Origin: a virus | DNA length: 64,000 nt | Strand: one strand, 5' to 3' | IMG/VR virus record: IMGVR_UViG_3300027857_000012 | Coordinates: 1-64,000 of that record | Notes under the pieces: generated by a model | The model's database searches: none | What the model was told of the DNA's origin: nothing | What the model saw: the letters and a program-made list of their open reading frames with translations, nothing else | Shown here: positions 1-7,714 of the stretch, one piece after another | How positions within the stretch are numbered: position 1 is the first letter of the stretch | Layout of the letters: every line of letters starts with the position of its first letter | Position numbers and translations under genes: made by a program

Positions 1-44
1 TGACTGAAGTCCTGTAACACCACTTTCAACAATAGAGGATTCTG

Positions 45-251
45 ATGCAGCATGAAGAAGAGGCTGATCTCGAAGAGACAGCATTAACATTTATTCCGAT
101 TCTCCCATCACCATATCCTGTCTGTATTCAGAAGGATCGTGATTATGATGATCCTGAACCAGGACTCACTGTGTCAAAACTGCAATTTATTACATTGTGC
201 GTTATCGGTGTCGTTCTTATTGTTTGTTTTTTACTCGCACTTCGAGCATAA
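45..251 (+). CDS. Small single-span membrane protein, unknown function
   Basis: 68 residues. The first half is acidic and proline-containing, and the last ~22 residues are a strong hydrophobic segment (ITLCVIGVVLIVCFLLALRA), so a C-terminal tail anchor with the N-terminus in the cytoplasm is likely. An AGAGGA ribosome site lies about 7 nt before the ATG. No family was recognised. It precedes the terminase small subunit-like gene but is separated from it by a promoter and leader, so it probably belongs to the transcription unit on its left. A holin accessory role is conceivable but unsupported. Confidence 0.65.
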   Translation: MQHEEEADLEETALTFIPILPSPYPVCIQKDRDYDDPEPGLTVSKLQFITLCVIGVVLIVCFLLALRA

Positions 252-270
252 TATACTGAATGCGACATAT

Positions 271-299
271 TGTACATTTCAATGGTTGCATGATATAAT
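271..299 (+). promoter_or_regulatory. Array-class promoter before the terminase small subunit gene
   Basis: TGTACA (271-276), 17-nt spacer, TATAAT (294-299) with a TGA extended -10. This is the same design as the promoters of the small-gene array. A leader of about 70 nt follows. Confidence 0.75.
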
Positions 300-374
300 A
301 CATAAGAGGCTGCTATTTTCTTTTGGCACCCACGCTCCAAAGAGAATGCATCATCAGCCTCTCTGAGAAAAAAT
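300..374 (+). promoter_or_regulatory. Leader with wide hairpin before the TerS-like gene
   Basis: AGAGGCTG (305-312) pairs perfectly with CAGCCTCT (355-362), closing a 42-nt loop just before the GAGAAAA ribosome site of the gene at 375. It could affect translation initiation. Function is inferred only from position. Confidence 0.35.
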
Positions 375-1175
375 ATGCCACGTCGAGCAACGCTTCAACC
401 GAATATTGCACATAATGGAACAGTCACGACAGTAATGCCGATCGAAGAGAAGAAAACATATCGATCAGGCCCATTGCGTGGTGCGGCAAAAAGAAACAAG
501 GATCTGCGAGAACAAAAAGCCGAACAAAGTGATACCATTGATGCTGAAATGACTTCGGCTTTCAACGATCAAGAACCTCGGATCCTCGAAAAATATCAGC
601 CATCGTGGTATCCATGGGCCGCGATCGAAAAATTCTTTGTGCAGGGCGCACCTGATACAAGCGGCACGATCCATTACCCGACACTGAATGAAATTGCCGA
701 ACATTTCGGGATTTCGTATAGTTCTGTTCGAAGAAAGCTTGTTGAGCGAGATTGGGTGCAAAAACGAGAAGCATGGCAACTCGAATTGCACCGACAGATT
801 CAAGCGTCTGCAATGACTGATCTGATTGCGGCTGCGAATAAGTTTGACGCTGCATGTCTTGAAACAGCTCAACGCGCACTTGATGAAATTTTGAGCCATT
901 TGCTTGAAGCAAAAGCCGCTGGTGAAGCTGTCTCAAAACTTGATCTTGATCGACTCGGTCGATCTGCTGTCAATTGGCAACGCGTTGGTCGACTCTCACT
1001 TGGTTTGAGCACAGAGAACCAAGCTGCTCGACTCGAAATGCAGTCAGGTGAACAAGCTGCGTCGATCGATCTCAGCCGAATGACTGACGACGAATTAGCA
1101 CAACTCAAACTGCTCGCATCACAAGTCGAAGCTCGAACACGTCCACCAATCACAATCACAGAGGAGACACCATGA
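375..1175 (+). CDS. Terminase small subunit-like helix-turn-helix protein
   Basis: 266 residues. A helix-turn-helix lies near residues 100-130 (core LNEIAEHFGISYSSVRRKL), followed by a tryptophan-rich linker and a long helical region, as in small terminases (Nu1/TerS type) that recognise the packaging site and load TerL. The N-terminal ~60 residues are basic and probably disordered; the C-terminal tail is acidic. The ATG is preceded by GAGAAAA. The next gene overlaps its stop as ATGA. Unusually, TerL lies more than 20 kb away at 21834, but both genes have the same promoter type. An alternative is a DNA-binding regulator. Confidence 0.6.
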   Translation: MPRRATLQPNIAHNGTVTTVMPIEEKKTYRSGPLRGAAKRNKDLREQKAEQSDTIDAEMTSAFNDQEPRILEKYQPSWYPWAAIEKFFVQGAPDTSGTIHYPTLNEIAEHFGISYSSVRRKLVERDWVQKREAWQLELHRQIQASAMTDLIAAANKFDAACLETAQRALDEILSHLLEAKAAGEAVSKLDLDRLGRSAVNWQRVGRLSLGLSTENQAARLEMQSGEQAASIDLSRMTDDELAQLKLLASQVEARTRPPITITEETP

Positions 1176-1360
1176 TTGCATTTTTTCTTCGATGCCTCCA
1201 ACCACACGCGATTGAAATGCTCTTTATTTCAGCGATCTGTATTTGCGGTTTCGTCTACCCTGCATGGCCTGTAAAACCATCATCTATTATCGTCATGCTC
1301 CTCTTTCTTGTTATTGCTGTTCTCGCTTTTATTGCCTTCCTCTTGCTTGTCTCTGGATAG
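1172..1360 (+). CDS. Small two-span membrane protein
   Basis: 62 residues with two hydrophobic segments (about residues 16-33 and 38-60) separated by a short polar turn. The start overlaps the stop of the previous gene (ATGA) and has a strong GAGGAG site, so translation is coupled. The size and topology would suit a holin-like protein, but there is no endolysin nearby and no recognised family, so the role is open. Confidence 0.65.
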   Translation: MIAFFLRCLQPHAIEMLFISAICICGFVYPAWPVKPSSIIVMLLFLVIAVLAFIAFLLLVSG

Positions 1361-1430
1361 TTCTCACCACATCCTGAACACCTTTTTGGTGCCTCAGTTC
1401 AATTCAATGTAGATATTCTCATCTTCCTCT

Positions 1431-1470
1431 TCAGTTCACATCAGTTCATCTGAGTTCACATCAGTTCACA
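1431..1470 (+). repeat. Four tandem 10-bp repeats (TCAGTTCACA type)
   Basis: Consecutive units are TCAGTTCACA, TCAGTTCATC, TGAGTTCACA and TCAGTTCACA, one per helical turn of DNA. Two related copies occur at 13036-13055. This arrangement suits a protein-binding iteron, possibly a packaging or replication site. Function is inferred. Confidence 0.8.
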
Positions 1471-1901
1471 TGGTCGTTTCCTGATCACGTTGTCTTTCCT
1501 GCATTCTCTGGAGTTCTCTCAAATCTCTGTCGTTGTCAGACTTCAGCAGATCGCACGATCTTCATCTCATCACTTTCTCAATCGATACATTGCGCTCTGT
1601 AGTCTTCTTTCTCTCTCTTCTGCATCTTGATAGACACTAAACTCATTTCATTCTTATCAGAGAAGAAGAGAGCGTTCTTCGTAGACACTTCGATATGATC
1701 GTTTGTCTCTCTCTCAGAACTCGAATAATCGAGTATTGTTTTGACTGAGCACGCTGTTGCACACATTCACCGAGTTTCTCGAGAACTCCGGACAGAGCCG
1801 TGTATCAGAACACACCTGCGCTGCGTGACGAACACTGAAAATGCATATGCATTCGACGAATCATTCTGTGATTCGTCGACATCAGTTGCTCTGGTCGATC
1901 T

Positions 1902-1946
1902 GGCCCAGGACCGAGGACACACCCCGCTAGCGCGTTTTTCGACACA
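1902..1946 (+). other. GC-rich convergent-junction element, copy 1
   Basis: GGCCCAGGACCGAGGACAC is followed by CACCCCGCTAGCGCG. Both halves recur in altered form near 2095-2120 and 2201-2218, and the first half recurs at 13563 and 13624. The segment is clearly more GC-rich than its surroundings. Confidence 0.5.
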
Positions 1947-2094
1947 TCCTAACACTCAAAATGTGTCTGTGCATTGCAGCATTTGAATAGTTCATATGAT
2001 GTGCATACAGCATGTACGAACAACACGATGCAAAATGCCTTCAATGGATGAGTGTGTGTGTTTTGTGAACGCTCGCGGTGCTGGAATGTGTCGT

Positions 2095-2120
2095 CCGGGC
2101 CGGGACCGAGGATGTGCACG
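2095..2120 (+). other. GC-rich convergent-junction element, copy 2
   Basis: The core GGGACCGAGGATGTGCACG matches copy 1. A CACCCCACTAGCGTG half follows about 80 nt later (2203-2217), so the two halves are spread apart compared with copy 1. Confidence 0.5.
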
Positions 2121-2290
2121 CAGATATATGTTTCGAGTGAGACAAATGCAAGTATGCCTCCAAGTGCATAGAAGCACAAGCATATGCATGCCCTCTATGT
2201 GCACCCCACTAGCGTGAAAAATGCCTTAAAGCATTTTTAGAAGAGCAGTGCGAAAGGCATAGAGGATGTGGTGAAATAAAAGTGTGCATA

Positions 2291-2322
2291 AAAAAGGCCG
2301 GTGCGTTCGATACTGCACCGGC
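2291..2322 (-). terminator. Intrinsic terminator of the leftmost minus-strand operon
   Basis: GCCGGTGC (2297-2304) pairs with GCACCGGC (2315-2322). Read on the minus strand, the 8-bp GC-rich stem is followed by CCTTTTTT, a textbook rho-independent terminator downstream of the gene ending at 2356. Confidence 0.85.
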
Positions 2323-2355
2323 GCTGAATGTGATGTGAGAATTAATATGCGTCTG

Positions 2356-2643
2356 TCAATGTTCTAGTGTGTCAGAATACCACGTTGGTATTTTTGGATC
2401 TGGCGTGGTGAAGAATGTCTCATTCACCAAGAGCAGATAGACAGTATCATCATCTGTTTCGACTTCGACGAATTGAACAGACGATGCACTAACAGCATCA
2501 TTGAGTTTGGCGATCGTTGTATCATCCATCGCATGCGCTTCAAACGTTTGCCATCCCACAACGCCAGGGAGTGACGTGGCATCACGGAGATCACGAAGGT
2601 GGCTTGGATCAAATGTGGCATGTGCTTGTCCTGTTGTTTCCAC
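2356..2643 (-). CDS. Small protein of unknown function
   Basis: 95 residues, acidic. The start is GTG: a stop lies in frame just upstream, and GAAAGGA stands 9 nt before it. The C-terminal half looks like beta strands (core VQFVEVETDDDTVYLLLV). It is second in a minus-strand pair with the gene at 2671-3054, 27 nt apart, and is followed by a strong terminator. No family recognised. Confidence 0.7.
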   Translation of the reverse strand: METTGQAHATFDPSHLRDLRDATSLPGVVGWQTFEAHAMDDTTIAKLNDAVSASSVQFVEVETDDDTVYLLLVNETFFTTPDPKIPTWYSDTLEH

Positions 2644-2670
2644 GGATCAATGTCCTTTCAGTGTGCTATT

Positions 2671-3054
2671 TTAACTATGATCAATTTCATGATCGATCGG
2701 CTCGAACATCGTCAGGCGTGTGCGCAGAATACCGACGTACTCATCGAGAAACGCTACAGATACCTCAAACTCGTACATGTCTGCAGATGGAATCAGAATG
2801 CACTGCATCGTGGCGACGCCGGATGATGATTCGTGGTCGGCAGAAACACCAATAAAGAAATCACCAGGTGTGTAGTAGAGGCCAAAAACGCATACATTTG
2901 TTGGGTGCGTTTCCTCATCCACATAATCGCCTCGACGCTCCAGTTCGCACTGGAGTGCTTTGATTTCATCGAGTGTCTGTTCGACATGAGGAAGGAGATC
3001 TGGTTGTCCAGTGTACTCATATGAGAGGATTCGTCCATCGGTAAGTATTGCCAT
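2671..3054 (-). CDS. Small protein of unknown function
   Basis: 127 residues. The ATG at 3054 is chosen because GAAAGGA lies upstream at the array's usual spacing; a longer frame would begin upstream of the transcription start. A helix (about residues 20-45) is followed by a strand-rich part with the motif FGLYYTPGDF. A similar helix plus YGLTYTPRHF occurs in the gene at 17646, suggesting distant paralogy. First gene after the promoter at 3094-3122. Confidence 0.75.
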   Translation of the reverse strand: MAILTDGRILSYEYTGQPDLLPHVEQTLDEIKALQCELERRGDYVDEETHPTNVCVFGLYYTPGDFFIGVSADHESSSGVATMQCILIPSADMYEFEVSVAFLDEYVGILRTRLTMFEPIDHEIDHS

Positions 3055-3093
3055 AGTGTGTGTTCCTTTCGTGTAGTTGTATTTTCTATTCTT

Positions 3094-3122
3094 ATTATAA
3101 CTTGTTTTCGTGTGAATGTATA
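3094..3122 (-). promoter_or_regulatory. Array promoter, minus strand (genes 3054-2356)
   Basis: On the minus strand: TATACA (3122-3117), 17-nt spacer, TATAAT (3099-3094). Just upstream is a perfect 14-bp inverted repeat, 3134-3147 with 3157-3170 (arm CGAATATGCATGAA). Confidence 0.85.
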
Positions 3123-3178
3123 TAGTTTTATCACGAATATGCATGAAATCGAATTATTCATGCATATTCGTCGAGTCT

Positions 3179-3544
3179 TTATGGAAGTGGATTTGACATC
3201 CACGTGAACAATTCGATAAGGAATGGCCCAAACTCTTCACCACGGAGTTCGAGAACATGCTCATACTGTGCACCAGGGCCCTCATCAGATGCTTCTTCGT
3301 ATGCTAGTTCTTCTTCAGTCAAAATGTATGTTCCGCTGTAGAGAGGCATCTCAGATTCACGAATAACACGAATCGTTAGTTTTGTTTCATATGCTTGTTC
3401 ACCGACACGTTTCAGGTAATATCGCGTATTTCGAAATGTGATAAGAGGATAATATTCGGGGCACGTGCCAGAATCAGAAACTTCATCAATGACCTCGTTG
3501 ATGCTTCGAATGAGTTTTTCAGTGTCTTGTGGCGTGATAAACAT
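3179..3544 (-). CDS. Small acidic protein of unknown function
   Basis: 121 residues. It has an N-terminal helix, then strands (LITFRNTRYYLKRV; TKLTIRVI), an acidic stretch (EEELAYEEASDEG), and a C-terminal helix (FGPFLIELFTWM). This helix-strand-helix outline recurs in several array proteins. CGAAAGGAATCACACG precedes the ATG. It is second in a unit with the gene at 3601-3882. No family recognised. Confidence 0.75.
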   Translation of the reverse strand: MFITPQDTEKLIRSINEVIDEVSDSGTCPEYYPLITFRNTRYYLKRVGEQAYETKLTIRVIRESEMPLYSGTYILTEEELAYEEASDEGPGAQYEHVLELRGEEFGPFLIELFTWMSNPLP

Positions 3545-3600
3545 CGTGTGATTCCTTTCGGGCCGATTTTTGAGTGAGAATCGGCAAGCTCATTTGTGTG

Positions 3601-3882
3601 CTATTGAGTGAGCTGTTGTACAATTTTTTCAATGAATGGATTTGTGCGCTCGAAATGCATGTGAAGTGTGCCTACAGGATACTCTGTGCCATCTGGCGAC
3701 ATTTCAAATTCTGTTTCACCTTGTGGGCACAAATCGATGTCGACACTTATTTCATCCTCTGCATTCCACAGTGATAATATAGTGTATCGTTTTGGCAGAC
3801 CGCATACTTGTTCAATGTCGACAAATGCTTGCTTGAATTCGAGATTCGCGTTTGCGTGTGCAATTTTGAGTGGTGAAATCAT
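3601..3882 (-). CDS. Small protein of unknown function
   Basis: 93 residues. An N-terminal helix is followed by strands (RYTILSLWNAEDEISVDI) and a C-terminal helix (NPFIEKIVQQLTQ). GAAAGGATCACACA precedes the ATG. First gene of a minus-strand unit driven from 3931-3959. No family recognised. Confidence 0.75.
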   Translation of the reverse strand: MISPLKIAHANANLEFKQAFVDIEQVCGLPKRYTILSLWNAEDEISVDIDLCPQGETEFEMSPDGTEYPVGTLHMHFERTNPFIEKIVQQLTQ

Positions 3883-3930
3883 TGTGTGATCCTTTCAAAT
3901 TTTTGAAATTACTTTTGAATTTCTATTAAT

Positions 3931-3959
3931 ATTATAACACAAAACGAGTCAAAAGTACA
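3931..3959 (-). promoter_or_regulatory. Array promoter, minus strand (genes 3882-3179)
   Basis: On the minus strand: TGTACT (3959-3954), 17-nt spacer, TATAAT (3936-3931) with a TGT extended -10. It is divergent from the plus promoter at 4187; the 227 bp between them hold no convincing gene. Confidence 0.85.
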
Positions 3960-4186
3960 TAGTTTTTACACGAGTTTTCAAGTTCGTGAAGAAATTCGTT
4001 GTTTCTGCATCATTTAAGTGAAATACGTATACTGCACACCAGAACAGCATGCATCCACGAAATGTAAGATTATATGTCCACTTTTCCAGCGCATTCCAAT
4101 ATGTGTTCAGAGGGCACACATTTCGATGTGAAATGAACGAATTTTTATTCATTTTTATATTTTCATCAAAATTCGTGCAAAAAGTA

Positions 4187-4215
4187 TGTACTTTTCCATG
4201 AAAACAAGTTATAAT
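4187..4215 (+). promoter_or_regulatory. Array promoter (gene 4285)
   Basis: TGTACT (4187-4192), 17-nt spacer, TATAAT (4210-4215). The -35 is embedded in a perfect palindrome, AAAAGTATGTACTTTT (4181-4196). Confidence 0.85.
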
Positions 4216-4284
4216 AAGTATAGAAATTGAATATACGAATTGAGAACATACTTCCTCAATTCGAAGAAAGAAAAGGAAATAAAA

Positions 4285-4995
4285 ATGACTACTCAGAACA
4301 CGACAACCACACCACGGACAAAGCTCACGACACCTGAGATGAATGCAGTACGCATTATGATGTCAGATCACTATTCAACCATTCACCAGTACGACGACTC
4401 GACGATGCAGATCTTTTATGCAAAACTCGGACATCTCACAGCGATGCTCGATGGCCAGATCCCATTCGAGGGCACTCCGTCTTACACACCACTGCCACAA
4501 CTCGAGGATGTGCCTGGGGAGCGTCTCTTCACACACAAATTTTATGCGAGACGTGATGATATGAGAGCACTCAAGATGGCTTTGCTCGACAACATGTGCC
4601 TCTTGCACATGCCACACACTATGACCACAACAGACCCTGCCATCATCTACTCGAGTGTCCGCAGTTCTGCTGCTGCCGCACTTCGCAGCTATGAAGCGAA
4701 TGCTTCGTTCATGCTGGGATTTAGCCGTCGCGAAGGCAAAGAGGAAGTTTTCCTCGTCAATCCATATCGCAGCACGACATCTGTCGAGACACAAGAGGAG
4801 GAGGCAGAAATGCCTTCCCTCGAAGAGACCATCGACGAAACATCAGACGAAATCGTTGAGCCAGAGACATTCGGAGATGTGCTTGAGAAAGATGACACAG
4901 AGGAGGAAGAGAGCGAAGACGAGTCATCTGTGCAGGAAATCGCACCACTCTACGAAGAAGAGCATGAAGACGATTCAGACCTGAGCGACGTCTAA
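4285..4995 (+). CDS. Array protein with highly acidic C-terminal tail; paralogue of 14555-15148
   Basis: 236 residues. The central part (about residues 45-110) contains FYAKLGHLTAMLDGQIPFEG, closely matching FYAKLGRLVAMMSGNIPFEG in the minus-strand gene at 14555-15148. The last ~70 residues are overwhelmingly Glu/Asp/Ser and probably disordered. The ATG at 4285 follows AAAAGGA and lies downstream of the predicted transcription start. Acidic tails of this kind occur in DNA-mimic and histone-like-protein-binding proteins, but that is only an analogy. A strong terminator follows. Confidence 0.8.
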   Translation: MTTQNTTTTPRTKLTTPEMNAVRIMMSDHYSTIHQYDDSTMQIFYAKLGHLTAMLDGQIPFEGTPSYTPLPQLEDVPGERLFTHKFYARRDDMRALKMALLDNMCLLHMPHTMTTTDPAIIYSSVRSSAAAALRSYEANASFMLGFSRREGKEEVFLVNPYRSTTSVETQEEEAEMPSLEETIDETSDEIVEPETFGDVLEKDDTEEEESEDESSVQEIAPLYEEEHEDDSDLSDV

Positions 4996-5008
4996 GACAC
5001 ATCCAAGA

Positions 5009-5043
5009 GAATCGACCAGTCGAAAGGCTGGTCGATTCTTCTT
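5009..5043 (+). terminator. Intrinsic terminator after gene 4285-4995
   Basis: GAATCGACCAG (5009-5019) pairs with CTGGTCGATTC (5028-5038), an 11-bp perfect stem with an 8-nt loop, followed by TTCTTT. Confidence 0.85.
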
Positions 5044-5093
5044 TGCGGGAATCAACGAGTTTTCTTCTTTATTTCAAATTCGTGTTAAAAGTA

Positions 5094-5122
5094 TGTACGT
5101 TCGATGCAAAACAGTGTATAAT
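5094..5122 (+). promoter_or_regulatory. Array promoter (genes 5169 and 5468)
   Basis: TGTACG (5094-5099), 17-nt spacer, TATAAT (5117-5122). Confidence 0.85.
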
Positions 5123-5168
5123 CTATTTAGAAGATAATTCAAATGCATCGTTGAAAGGATCACACATC

Positions 5169-5447
5169 ATGACACAAGAAAAAATCGGTCAAGCAGCCCT
5201 TATTCTCGAGCATCTCGCACTGAAGCGAAAAGCACCCCAGTTTCGCGGACTCCCAATCGTCGGGATCAAAGTGAAAGAAGGCACTCAGGATATTCCACAA
5301 GTGTTGCTCGTGTTGTACCATTTATCGTATCTCACCATGCCACCACTTGATCTTGGTGTCTGCTCAACATGGATTAAATTGCACGAAGATGGATGGTTCT
5401 GCATCACCGAATCTGAGCTTCGAAACTTGTACGATCAATTATCATAA
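5169..5447 (+). CDS. Small protein, tandem paralogue of the next gene
   Basis: 92 residues. The ATG at 5169 follows GAAAGGATCACACATC. It aligns over its whole length with the next gene: shared starts (MTQEKIGQAAL against MTRNDIRKAAL), a central I-K-V segment, TCTV/CSTW-like strands and a C-terminal E-L-LYDQLS / DLDSLFCQLP. Tandem duplication is the simplest reading. No known family. Confidence 0.8.
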   Translation: MTQEKIGQAALILEHLALKRKAPQFRGLPIVGIKVKEGTQDIPQVLLVLYHLSYLTMPPLDLGVCSTWIKLHEDGWFCITESELRNLYDQLS

Positions 5448-5467
5448 ACTTGAAAGGATCTCAGTAC

Positions 5468-5779
5468 ATGACACGAAACGATATTCGAAAAGCTGCTCTT
5501 ATTCAGAAACATCTTTTATCGAACACGATTCCATCACTCATCTATCGTCGTTCGTCGATTCACGAAATAAAAGTGATGCAAGGACACAGAGACATAGAAT
5601 CAGCGTTTCTCGCATGGTGTTATCAAGAAGCGCTGTTTCTCGACAAACTTGATCTAACGAAGTGTACAGTGTGGGTCAGATATCCAAATTATGAAGAAGA
5701 GAAGCATGATTGGATGCTGCTCACACAAGAAGATCTTGACTCTCTTTTCTGTCAACTGCCACATGTGTTCGCAGCATAG
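5468..5779 (+). CDS. Small protein, tandem paralogue of the previous gene
   Basis: 103 residues. The start at 5468 is chosen over an in-frame ATG 18 nt upstream because GAAAGGATCTCAGTAC precedes it. It is an N-terminal helix followed by strand-rich sequence and is the homologue of 5169-5447. It shares that gene's promoter; the gap of 20 nt holds only the ribosome site. Confidence 0.8.
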   Translation: MTRNDIRKAALIQKHLLSNTIPSLIYRRSSIHEIKVMQGHRDIESAFLAWCYQEALFLDKLDLTKCTVWVRYPNYEEEKHDWMLLTQEDLDSLFCQLPHVFAA

Positions 5780-5823
5780 ACTCAACGAATATTCTTGTTC
5801 GATGCGAATTCATCATAAAACAA

Positions 5824-5852
5824 TGTACATTCGCATCGAACTGTGATATAAT
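5824..5852 (+). promoter_or_regulatory. Array promoter with overlapping inverted repeat (genes 5897 and 6092)
   Basis: TGTACA (5824-5829), 17-nt spacer, TATAAT (5847-5852), extended -10 TGA. A perfect 13-bp inverted repeat (5797-5809 with 5829-5841, arm GTTCGATGCGAAT) places its right arm inside the spacer. Confidence 0.9.
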
Positions 5853-5896
5853 ATATTTAGATAAAGAAAATGACCATTCGAAAGGAATCACACACT

Positions 5897-6082
5897 ATGG
5901 CAAAACAGAAAAGTCTTTTAAAAACGAAAATGATCGCGCAGACAAAGACACACTACTTTTTGAAAACCGTCCTTATGATTTTCGTGATGCTTTTCGCAGT
6001 TGGGCACATTGTGTTTCAAACGATTGCGAAGGTTCTCGAGACACTGCATGACATCACGAAATCATACTATATGTCACTGTAG
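5897..6082 (+). CDS. Small membrane protein
   Basis: 61 residues: a basic N-terminus (MAKQKSLLKTKM), one hydrophobic segment (about residues 22-42, core TVLMIFVMLFAVGHIVF) and an amphipathic C-terminal helix. GAAAGGAATCACACACT precedes the ATG. It is 9 nt upstream of the next gene. No family recognised. Confidence 0.75.
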   Translation: MAKQKSLLKTKMIAQTKTHYFLKTVLMIFVMLFAVGHIVFQTIAKVLETLHDITKSYYMSL

Positions 6083-6091
6083 GAGGATGAT

Positions 6092-6445
6092 ATGTCTGTC
6101 TCAACAACAAAAATTTCATCAATGCCATATCGGAAACTCGCCAATGATCTTTGGGATGCTCGACTTGAATCTGGCAATCCATTGATCCCACTGACCATCG
6201 GAGAGACACAATTCGCTATTGTGTCTGTGTCTCTCGTCATCGTTGGACAAGAAGTCATGCCAGACGCATACGAAACAGATTGGCAACTTTATTATCCGAA
6301 TTCACTGTGTTGGAGAGTGACGTACCTTCCACTCGATGATTGGCAAAGTGATGATGTGCCATCGTATGCGAATCTCGGAATTCTCACATTGCCACATGCA
6401 TCGAAGATTCCATCTTTGTTGCTTGCGTACGTACACGCACAGTAG
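6092..6445 (+). CDS. Small protein of unknown function
   Basis: 117 residues, with alternating strands (TQFAIVSVSLVIVGQEV) and a tryptophan/tyrosine-rich middle (WQLYYPNSLCWRVTYLPL). AGGAGGATGAT precedes the ATG. Second gene of the unit with 5897-6082. No family recognised. Confidence 0.75.
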   Translation: MSVSTTKISSMPYRKLANDLWDARLESGNPLIPLTIGETQFAIVSVSLVIVGQEVMPDAYETDWQLYYPNSLCWRVTYLPLDDWQSDDVPSYANLGILTLPHASKIPSLLLAYVHAQ

Positions 6446-6499
6446 AGTCAACGAATATTGCTTTACTGTGCAAATAAAGCAATATTCGTGCTAAAACAA

Positions 6500-6528
6500 T
6501 GTACATCTACACGAATACGTGATATAAT
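6500..6528 (+). promoter_or_regulatory. Array promoter with upstream hairpin (genes 6567-7660)
   Basis: TGTACA (6500-6505), 17-nt spacer, TATAAT (6523-6528), extended -10 TGA. A perfect 14-bp stem (6452-6465 with 6475-6488, arm CGAATATTGCTTTA, 9-nt loop) ends 11 nt before the -35. Confidence 0.9.
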
Positions 6529-6566
6529 AGAACTAGAAAATACAAATTCGAATAGAGGAGCACACA

Positions 6567-6860
6567 ATGAAAACTGTCAAATCACCACAATTTGAAACCA
6601 TCGAGGATTTCAAGGCACTTGAGGGTGTCATCGCAATCGAGACACATCTCTACAGGATTGGCCCAATCTCATATCCTGCCTTTCTGAAAGCAAAAGAGCA
6701 ACTTGATACTGCTGTCAATGCGCTCAATGCTTGTTTTCTAACGAACAAGCATTTCGAAGCACTCTGCATGGAGTTTCCTTCCTACATGGTTCTCTGCGTC
6801 CGAGATACACGTAAGAATGTCTCGTACTTCGAGAAACTTGAGGAGGTGCCAAATGCCTAA
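6567..6860 (+). CDS. Small protein of unknown function
   Basis: 97 residues, mainly helical, with a Phe/Tyr-rich C-terminus. GAGGAGCACACA precedes the ATG. Its stop overlaps the next gene's start by 8 nt (ATGCCTAA), so the three genes of this unit are translationally coupled. No family recognised. Confidence 0.75.
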   Translation: MKTVKSPQFETIEDFKALEGVIAIETHLYRIGPISYPAFLKAKEQLDTAVNALNACFLTNKHFEALCMEFPSYMVLCVRDTRKNVSYFEKLEEVPNA

Positions 6861-7371
6861 CATCCGAAAACAGCGATACGAGCAGATACTTGCAAATAAT
6901 CGCCTCACGTGGAAGACGCTCCGTGGCATTGTGAGTAGCTTGAATCATCGAACAGATGACTTCTTTGATGACGAGACAGCAAAAGAAACGTGGCGAGGTG
7001 AAGACCCATATGTGTTCATGGAGAAGCGAATCATGTGCGCGCTTCGTCGACTGCACCTGTTACGTGTTCCTCTGCACTATGATATCAATCATCGTGCCTA
7101 TGTTGTTCGTGAAGAGTGCTATCATGTGCTCTTTGACGATATGCTTGAAGATGGCATCGAGAAAGTCAATGCGTTATACGATACGTGGGTCAATATGCGC
7201 AAAAGTGTTGCAAAAGAAACTGCTGAAAGCACCTATCTGAAAGCGCTCGAGCGTCTCGTCAGCGCATATCGAGACCAGATCTTCTTTTCAGAAGTTTTGC
7301 AACAATGGCAGATCCTCGAGAACGATGACGGCACGTGGCTCTCAGAACTTGACGAGGTGTTGCATGCCTAA
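6853..7371 (+). CDS. Helical protein of unknown function, coupled start
   Basis: 172 residues, almost entirely helical by composition, with many Trp and Arg residues. The start at 6853 follows GAGGAGGTGCCAA inside the end of the upstream gene; a longer frame upstream would overlap that gene far more. Its own stop overlaps the next gene in the same ATGCCTAA manner. No family recognised. Confidence 0.75.
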   Translation: MPNIRKQRYEQILANNRLTWKTLRGIVSSLNHRTDDFFDDETAKETWRGEDPYVFMEKRIMCALRRLHLLRVPLHYDINHRAYVVREECYHVLFDDMLEDGIEKVNALYDTWVNMRKSVAKETAESTYLKALERLVSAYRDQIFFSEVLQQWQILENDDGTWLSELDEVLHA

Positions 7372-7660
7372 TCGAGTCGTCCTTACTCGTCAACAATCCG
7401 TAATTCGGTTCGGGAATCCCTACGGGGATTCCATGAACATGTTTCTTCGAGTCCTCAATGGGCTTTGGCGTGCCAGAAAAGTGATCTGTGCAGAGCGCTA
7501 TCCAGAGGAAACACAAGAACTTGATCGGTGCATTAAAGCGGGCGTCGCATATCTCAGAGAACACGAGATCGCGAGACCATGGGAATTCAATAGTTTCACT
7601 GGATACTCGTTCAAAGATCTCAGTGAGTCAATGTGGGAGGGACACTGGTCGAACTTTTAA
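7364..7660 (+). CDS. Small basic protein of unknown function, coupled start
   Basis: 98 residues. The start at 7364 follows GACGAGGTG and overlaps the upstream stop by 8 nt. The N-terminus is basic (MPNRVVLTRQQSVIRFG) and the middle helical. It is the last gene of the unit; the next promoter begins about 55 nt later. No family recognised. Confidence 0.7.
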   Translation: MPNRVVLTRQQSVIRFGNPYGDSMNMFLRVLNGLWRARKVICAERYPEETQELDRCIKAGVAYLREHEIARPWEFNSFTGYSFKDLSESMWEGHWSNF

Positions 7661-7714
7661 AATTACCAATCAAAATGAATTTTCATAAAAGTACATATAT
7701 TCGTGCCAGAAGTA

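Larger units (their letters stand above)
1361..2355. other. Convergent intergenic region without a convincing gene
   Basis: This lies between a plus-strand gene ending at 1360 and a minus-strand gene ending at 2356. It contains four tandem 10-bp repeats (1431-1470), two GC-rich elements with a CCNGGACCGAGGA core (1902-1920 and 2095-2120), GCATATGCA palindromes, and a strong minus-strand terminator. Open frames here lack ribosome sites and family resemblance. Confidence 0.7.

Noticed and set aside
3949-4152. 67-codon minus-strand open frame between divergent promoters
   Set aside because: It reads through the minus-strand promoter at 3931-3959, has no ribosome site and no plausible product.
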